Program-made: the position numbers and the translations under genes | Notes under the pieces: model-generated | Database searches by the model: none | What the model saw: the letters and a program-made list of their open reading frames with translations, nothing else | Told to the model about the DNA's origin: nothing | Shown here: positions 1 through 64,000 of the stretch, one piece after another | Layout: each line of letters opens with the position of its first letter | Numbering within the stretch: position 1 is the first letter of the stretch | Assembly (NCBI GenBank): GCA_963693365.1 | Contig: CAVNZM010000005.1 | Span: forward strand, 806,001-870,000 | Length of the DNA: 64,000 nt | Direction: 5' to 3' | Origin: Amoebidium appalachense | Lineage: Eukaryota; Ichthyosporea

Positions 1-28
1 CCCCCTCAATACACCCACATACCTACAG

Positions 29-54240
<54,212 letters not shown>

Positions 54241-54301
54241 GTTTTACGATAACGATTACGGGTTTTAGGTTGTGTATTATTACCGGACTATTTTTCAATT
54301 A

Positions 54302-54311
54302 AATAAATAAA
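54302..54311 (+). promoter_or_regulatory. Polyadenylation signal, overlapping AATAAA pair
   Basis: Two overlapping AATAAA hexamers (54302-54307 and 54306-54311) lie about 60 bases after the TAG of the receptor gene. No other AATAAA lies between the stop and this site. Confidence 0.65.
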
Positions 54312-54684
54312 GTGACGTAGCAAATAACGATTTGAATAATGATTATTATAGCATTGAAATAGATAATATTGTTCTAATATAGTGCAGGCCCTTTTCAGTT
54401 TATTATTTAGTGGCCAAAGTTCAACCTGCCCAATTACCCGATGGGTACAGCCTTTTAGTCTTTTCCTAATGAAATATCGTGTAAGTATTAGAGCAGACCA
54501 GGAGAAGGCGAAACAAAAGCCTTTCGCTATGTTTTAGTCTAATTAGATGGGCTGGTCCCCATTCAAATAGTTTTGAATAATTGAACTTTGCAAAAATCGT
54601 GATTTCACTGCCAAAATAAAAGGCAGCACTGAATGTCGTGTTGGCCAATAAGGGCACAAACTCATTGTGTTTGCGCCGCCGCCT

Positions 54685-54721
<37 letters not shown>

Positions 54722-55840
54722 CCCCCCCGCGCGCCCCTTCCTCCTCCCCATCCTGCTAGAAGAGAGAGGGGGGGGCCTACTGTAGCACTGGGCCTCCTCG
54801 GCTAGGGAAGGAGATTAAATAATGCTTCCATTCATAGACGTATCGGGATTGTATCAGCACTAGCGTTCCAGGGTAGGCGGGGAGTTTTTTTTGAGGGGGG
54901 GGGGGGGGGAGGGGGGGGATTGGGTAGCCGGATACTTCATGGTATGATAAGGGAACCCGAGCAGTGTAACAGCGAGAATTTGGTCGAGGTCGGGTTGAGA
55001 AAGAGCTCCGGGTGTGTTAGTGTGTCTGGGGAGAAGGGAGAGCGCGAAGAGAGAGCAAAAGGGCGTGTGCACAGGTGTTGTGTGTGTTTGTAGGTCTACG
55101 AAGTGCATATATATAGTGAGTTTTATCTGATCGATAGGGAGGGAAGTAAGTGAAACAAAGCTTCCTGAGCTGAGAGTCAAACATCACAACCCGTGCACGA
55201 GGCTGTGTACATGTGGGACAAACAGTGTGTGTAGATAGTGGGGTAGGGTCTCAGAGGCAAGGATGATTATGTTTTTCTGTGGCTGTCTGGGGACCGGCAC
55301 AACCATGAGGAGGAATATGCACAACGAGCTTACTCCGTTTTTTGCTCAATATTAGTGGGTGGCGGCGGATATAGTTATAACAGACTTATTCGTTAGGTGG
55401 AGAGGTTGTGTCAAACAACCCGTTATGTGTTCAATCAAATAGCCTATTATACTAACTTATCTAGTACCAGTCATTGGGAATCCTTATTTACGATGCCCTT
55501 ATAAATACCGTAACTCAGTCATTTGCCAGAACAGGAAAAGTGTCGGAATACTCACAGAACTATGTACAAGTGTCACTGATTGAAGCATACACCAGGACAA
55601 GTAGTTAAACAAAGGACGCAGCATATTTGCATGCACTGACAGAAACAGGCACAGCAAAATGGGGCAACGATGACCACCACAACAATGCCAACCGCCTCAC
55701 CAAAGGCCGCATCATCGGGGATACTGCTCTTGGAACCTGCAACGCCAGGTGTTGCTGTGGTTGTGTGTGCATGGTAAGGGTGGGCGTTGAAGGGGGGGCA
55801 TGGCAGTTTAGGGGGGGGGTGTTTGGATTTCGGTTTGCCC

Positions 55841-55841
<1 letters not shown>

Positions 55842-55926
<85 letters not shown>

Positions 55927-55939
55927 AAAAAAAAAAAAA
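55842..55939. repeat. Poly-C (75) then poly-A (23)
   Basis: 75 consecutive C followed by 23 A, the longest homopolymer in the window. True length is doubtful in any assembly. Confidence 0.95.
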
Positions 55940-56148
55940 CTCACTGCGGTCCCCACCCAGCCAGGCTCCTCCCCGCCCCTGAAAAATTAATACCTGATTT
56001 TTTTGATATAATATTATAACATCATAGGCATACAACACACAAAAAAAAAAAAAAAAAAGAAAAAAAAAAGAAAAAGGCGATGCAATTGGTTGTATAAGAG
56101 CATATGTATGTGTTTCGCGCGCACACACACACACACACACACACAGTG

Positions 56149-56194
56149 TCACACTTGCTGATGATTGTCTGACAGATCTACCACTGGTTAAATC

Positions 56195-56231
<37 letters not shown>

Positions 56232-56280
56232 AACACACACACACACACACTTGCTAATGACTGTCTACCAGATTCACCAC
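56149..56280. repeat. Diverged tandem duplication, about 97-bp period
   Basis: CACTTGCTGATGATTGTCTG then AGAT-ACCAC near 56151 recurs as CACTTGCTAATGACTGTCTA then AGATTCACCAC near 56248, separated by CA repeats. Confidence 0.75.
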
Positions 56281-56414
56281 CGGTCATTGAACTTATAGTT
56301 TTGCAGTCACCCCAAATGGTGAGAAAATATCACCATCATATATATACTACGATGGCGATTTATAATTTATTGGTTTGTTGATGCATCATATACAGCACCG
56401 AGCAGTTATTCTGT

Positions 56415-56466
<52 letters not shown>

Positions 56467-56499
<33 letters not shown>

Positions 56500-56539
56500 T
56501 CTAGAGAGAGAGAGTTTCAAGAGTTTCAAGAGCTTCAAG

Positions 56540-56612
<73 letters not shown>
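56467..56612. repeat. (GA)n with TTTCAAGA interruption
   Basis: GA repeats flank a 40-bp segment holding three copies of TTCAAGA (56516-56540), then pass into GT. Confidence 0.93.
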
Positions 56613-56614
<2 letters not shown>

Positions 56615-56713
56615 TGTGTGTGTGTGTGCATGCCTTTGCAACGTGTGCTCCGGGCAGGGCATATGTACTGCAATATAATAGGCCGTCTGCCGAGGCTCCC
56701 CCTCCCCCCTTTA

Positions 56714-56750
<37 letters not shown>

Positions 56751-57864
56751 TTCCCGAGCGACTTCCAAACTGTATCCAGGGAAAGTAATACGGTACAACG
56801 GCTTTGAAGCATCTTCAACAATGCACGCTCAAGTTTGGTCACTCTAATGAGCTGACCAGACTGATCTTTATTAGTGGCTACATATCAGATGCCGCTAAGA
56901 AAGCACAGGCAGGCTTGAGATGCAGCTGCTAAGGTAGGCTGTTCAAGAGCCTAACATTCATGAGCTCGACATGTACATGCATCTCATGAAGTAAAACAAT
57001 ATCCAAAAAACAATAACACACAACCTACAAGTTGTACACTGCTCTATTGGCCACCATATATCTACAAAAACTAATGCAGCGGCCTGGCCTGTGGCCGCCA
57101 GTTCAAAGCATCATGACTTCGTCCAAGCTTACATGTATTTACAAAGCGATACGATCAAACATCATCAGTGTTAGGCCAAAGTATGCAAGGATTCTTAACC
57201 ATTTACATCTTACCGGGAAAATCATTCACAGATTTGCCATCGGGTAGAGAGATGGCAAGAAAAAATGTAGCGTACTCTCCAATAAATGTTACTAATTAAA
57301 AGCACTCTGCCCTTGATGTGACACTAGCAAGAATTGTGTAGTAAATATCCTGCTTTAAATGAGTTCGTCACTGAGCGTGAAACCGATGTTCCTATCATTT
57401 GTGGGGCAACATTATTATGACCAAATACAGTAAACCGGCATCTAAAAGCAGTGCAATAAATCCTCTGGTTGTGACGTAGGGGGATGAATATTCCCTAACC
57501 ATTATCGAAGCCTAAATTAGAAAGGCATGGTATCTTGCTGCTCGGTATAGACACCTATTTACAAGGGTGTTACTTCAATGCCGTTGTGTTCCTAAGGCAC
57601 GTGTGCCACATGAAACTGTAATATTTCAGAGGGAAGCACCGTGTCACCTTAACAGCACTTTCCAGGGATAAATAGCAAAGGTGGCAAAGGACGTACCAGT
57701 GACTCTACATCAAGGACAGTATCGCTGCTGATATGTTATGAGTAGGCATACTTGCGGTGTCAGCAATGTAAACATTCCTGGGGGGGCGAGGGGGGATGGG
57801 ATATGTGAGGTGTTCAGCATAGTGCGTGTGTGTGCTGTGCGTGTGCGTGTGTGTGTATATCTGT

Positions 57865-57878
<14 letters not shown>

Positions 57879-57919
<41 letters not shown>
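57879..57919. repeat. Poly-G run
   Basis: About 40 G with one A, 34 bases beyond the stop codon of the minus-strand kinase gene; on that transcript it would be poly-C. Confidence 0.94.
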
Positions 57920-57953
57920 GGGTTTGAAGATCACAACATTATGCAATATCGCC

Positions 57954-63749
<5,796 letters not shown>

Positions 63750-64000
63750 CTGTGTGGCATTGCCATGAGAAGGGCACGTGTGCACAAATCAACAATGACG
63801 TTTGCTTGCTGTGTCCCCCTCACTCCACTGTCATACGTGCTCTGTCCATTCGTCTATTTACATCCCCTCCATATTTCTCTCTCTCTCTCTCTTCTTCTGT
63901 GTGTGTGTGGGTGGGTTTTGAGAGCGGGCCCGGGGGGAAGGGGGGAAGGGGGGAAGGGGGGAAGGGGAGGGGGGAGGCAAGGGTACTCTTTCCGATCCGA
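63750..64000. other. Upstream intron of kinase 2, right edge
   Basis: Presumed intron of the minus-strand gene. It holds (CT)n near 63878-63895 and four to five copies of a GGGGGGAA(G) repeat at 63928-63970. I see no exon here; the transmembrane and ectodomain exons should lie beyond 64000. Confidence 0.6.

Larger units (their letters stand above)
54312..57953. other. Intergenic region between convergent genes
   Basis: No coding sequence recognised on either strand. 54312-54680 is AT-rich unique DNA after the poly-A signal. 54687-54730 is poly-C, 54898-54918 is G-rich, and 54920-55800 is unique. 55842-55939 and 56039-56075 are homopolymers, and 56117-56612 is CA- and GA-repeat DNA. 56760-57780 is about 1 kb of unique DNA with no domain-like ORF, and 57820-57919 is GT then poly-G. 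The start of this region is probably the 3' UTR of the receptor gene. Confidence 0.7.

Noticed and set aside
57032-57247. Small ORF of 71 codons between the two genes
   Set aside because: No recognisable domain, no splice context, and composition like the surrounding unique intergenic DNA.

Overview
The window looks like a chromosomal segment from a choanoflagellate or a close unicellular holozoan. The reasons are spliceosomal genes with 80-700 bp introns, receptor tyrosine kinases (RTKs) with very large modular ectodomains, a compact GC-rich background, and introns packed with (CA)n, (GT)n and poly-C. The genus is inferred; Salpingoeca-like is only a guess.

Positions 29-54240 (+) hold one very large RTK gene whose 5' end lies off the left edge. 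I could join about 97 exons (about 15.2 kb of coding sequence, about 5,060 residues). The order is: about 58 EGF modules, mostly calcium-binding type (29-29551), interrupted by an 8-cysteine hevein-like domain (25603-25770) and a Thr/Pro-rich mucin-like linker (26807-27840); a cysteine-rich TNFR/ephrin-receptor-like region built from three exon types in a roughly four-fold higher-order repeat (30015-44910); a hexapeptide-repeat left-handed beta-helix of about 69 hexads in unbroken register across introns, split by a basic Gly-rich insertion (45293-49858); one transmembrane helix (50188-50394); a complete tyrosine kinase (50768-52994); and a Tyr-rich tail ending at 54240, followed by AATAAA. 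A tRNA-Val(AAC) gene sits in the intron at 52995-53234.

Positions 54241-57953 appear intergenic: homopolymers, (GA)n, a small duplication, and about 1 kb of unique DNA with no recognisable gene.

Positions 57954-63749 (-) hold the kinase half of a second RTK gene, convergent with the first. Ten exons give a complete kinase domain and a short Tyr-containing tail; its ectodomain lies beyond the right edge. Four intron positions and phases match the first kinase, so the two are probably tail-to-tail paralogues.

The candidate new system is the receptor architecture, above all the long membrane-proximal beta-helix joined to EGF, hevein, TNFR-like and kinase parts. The introns are also notable: (CA)n abuts many acceptors, (GT)n or poly-C follows donors, two introns carry tandem copies of their own 5' splice site, and there is a 53-bp minisatellite, a 61-bp perfect inverted repeat and a MITE-like element.
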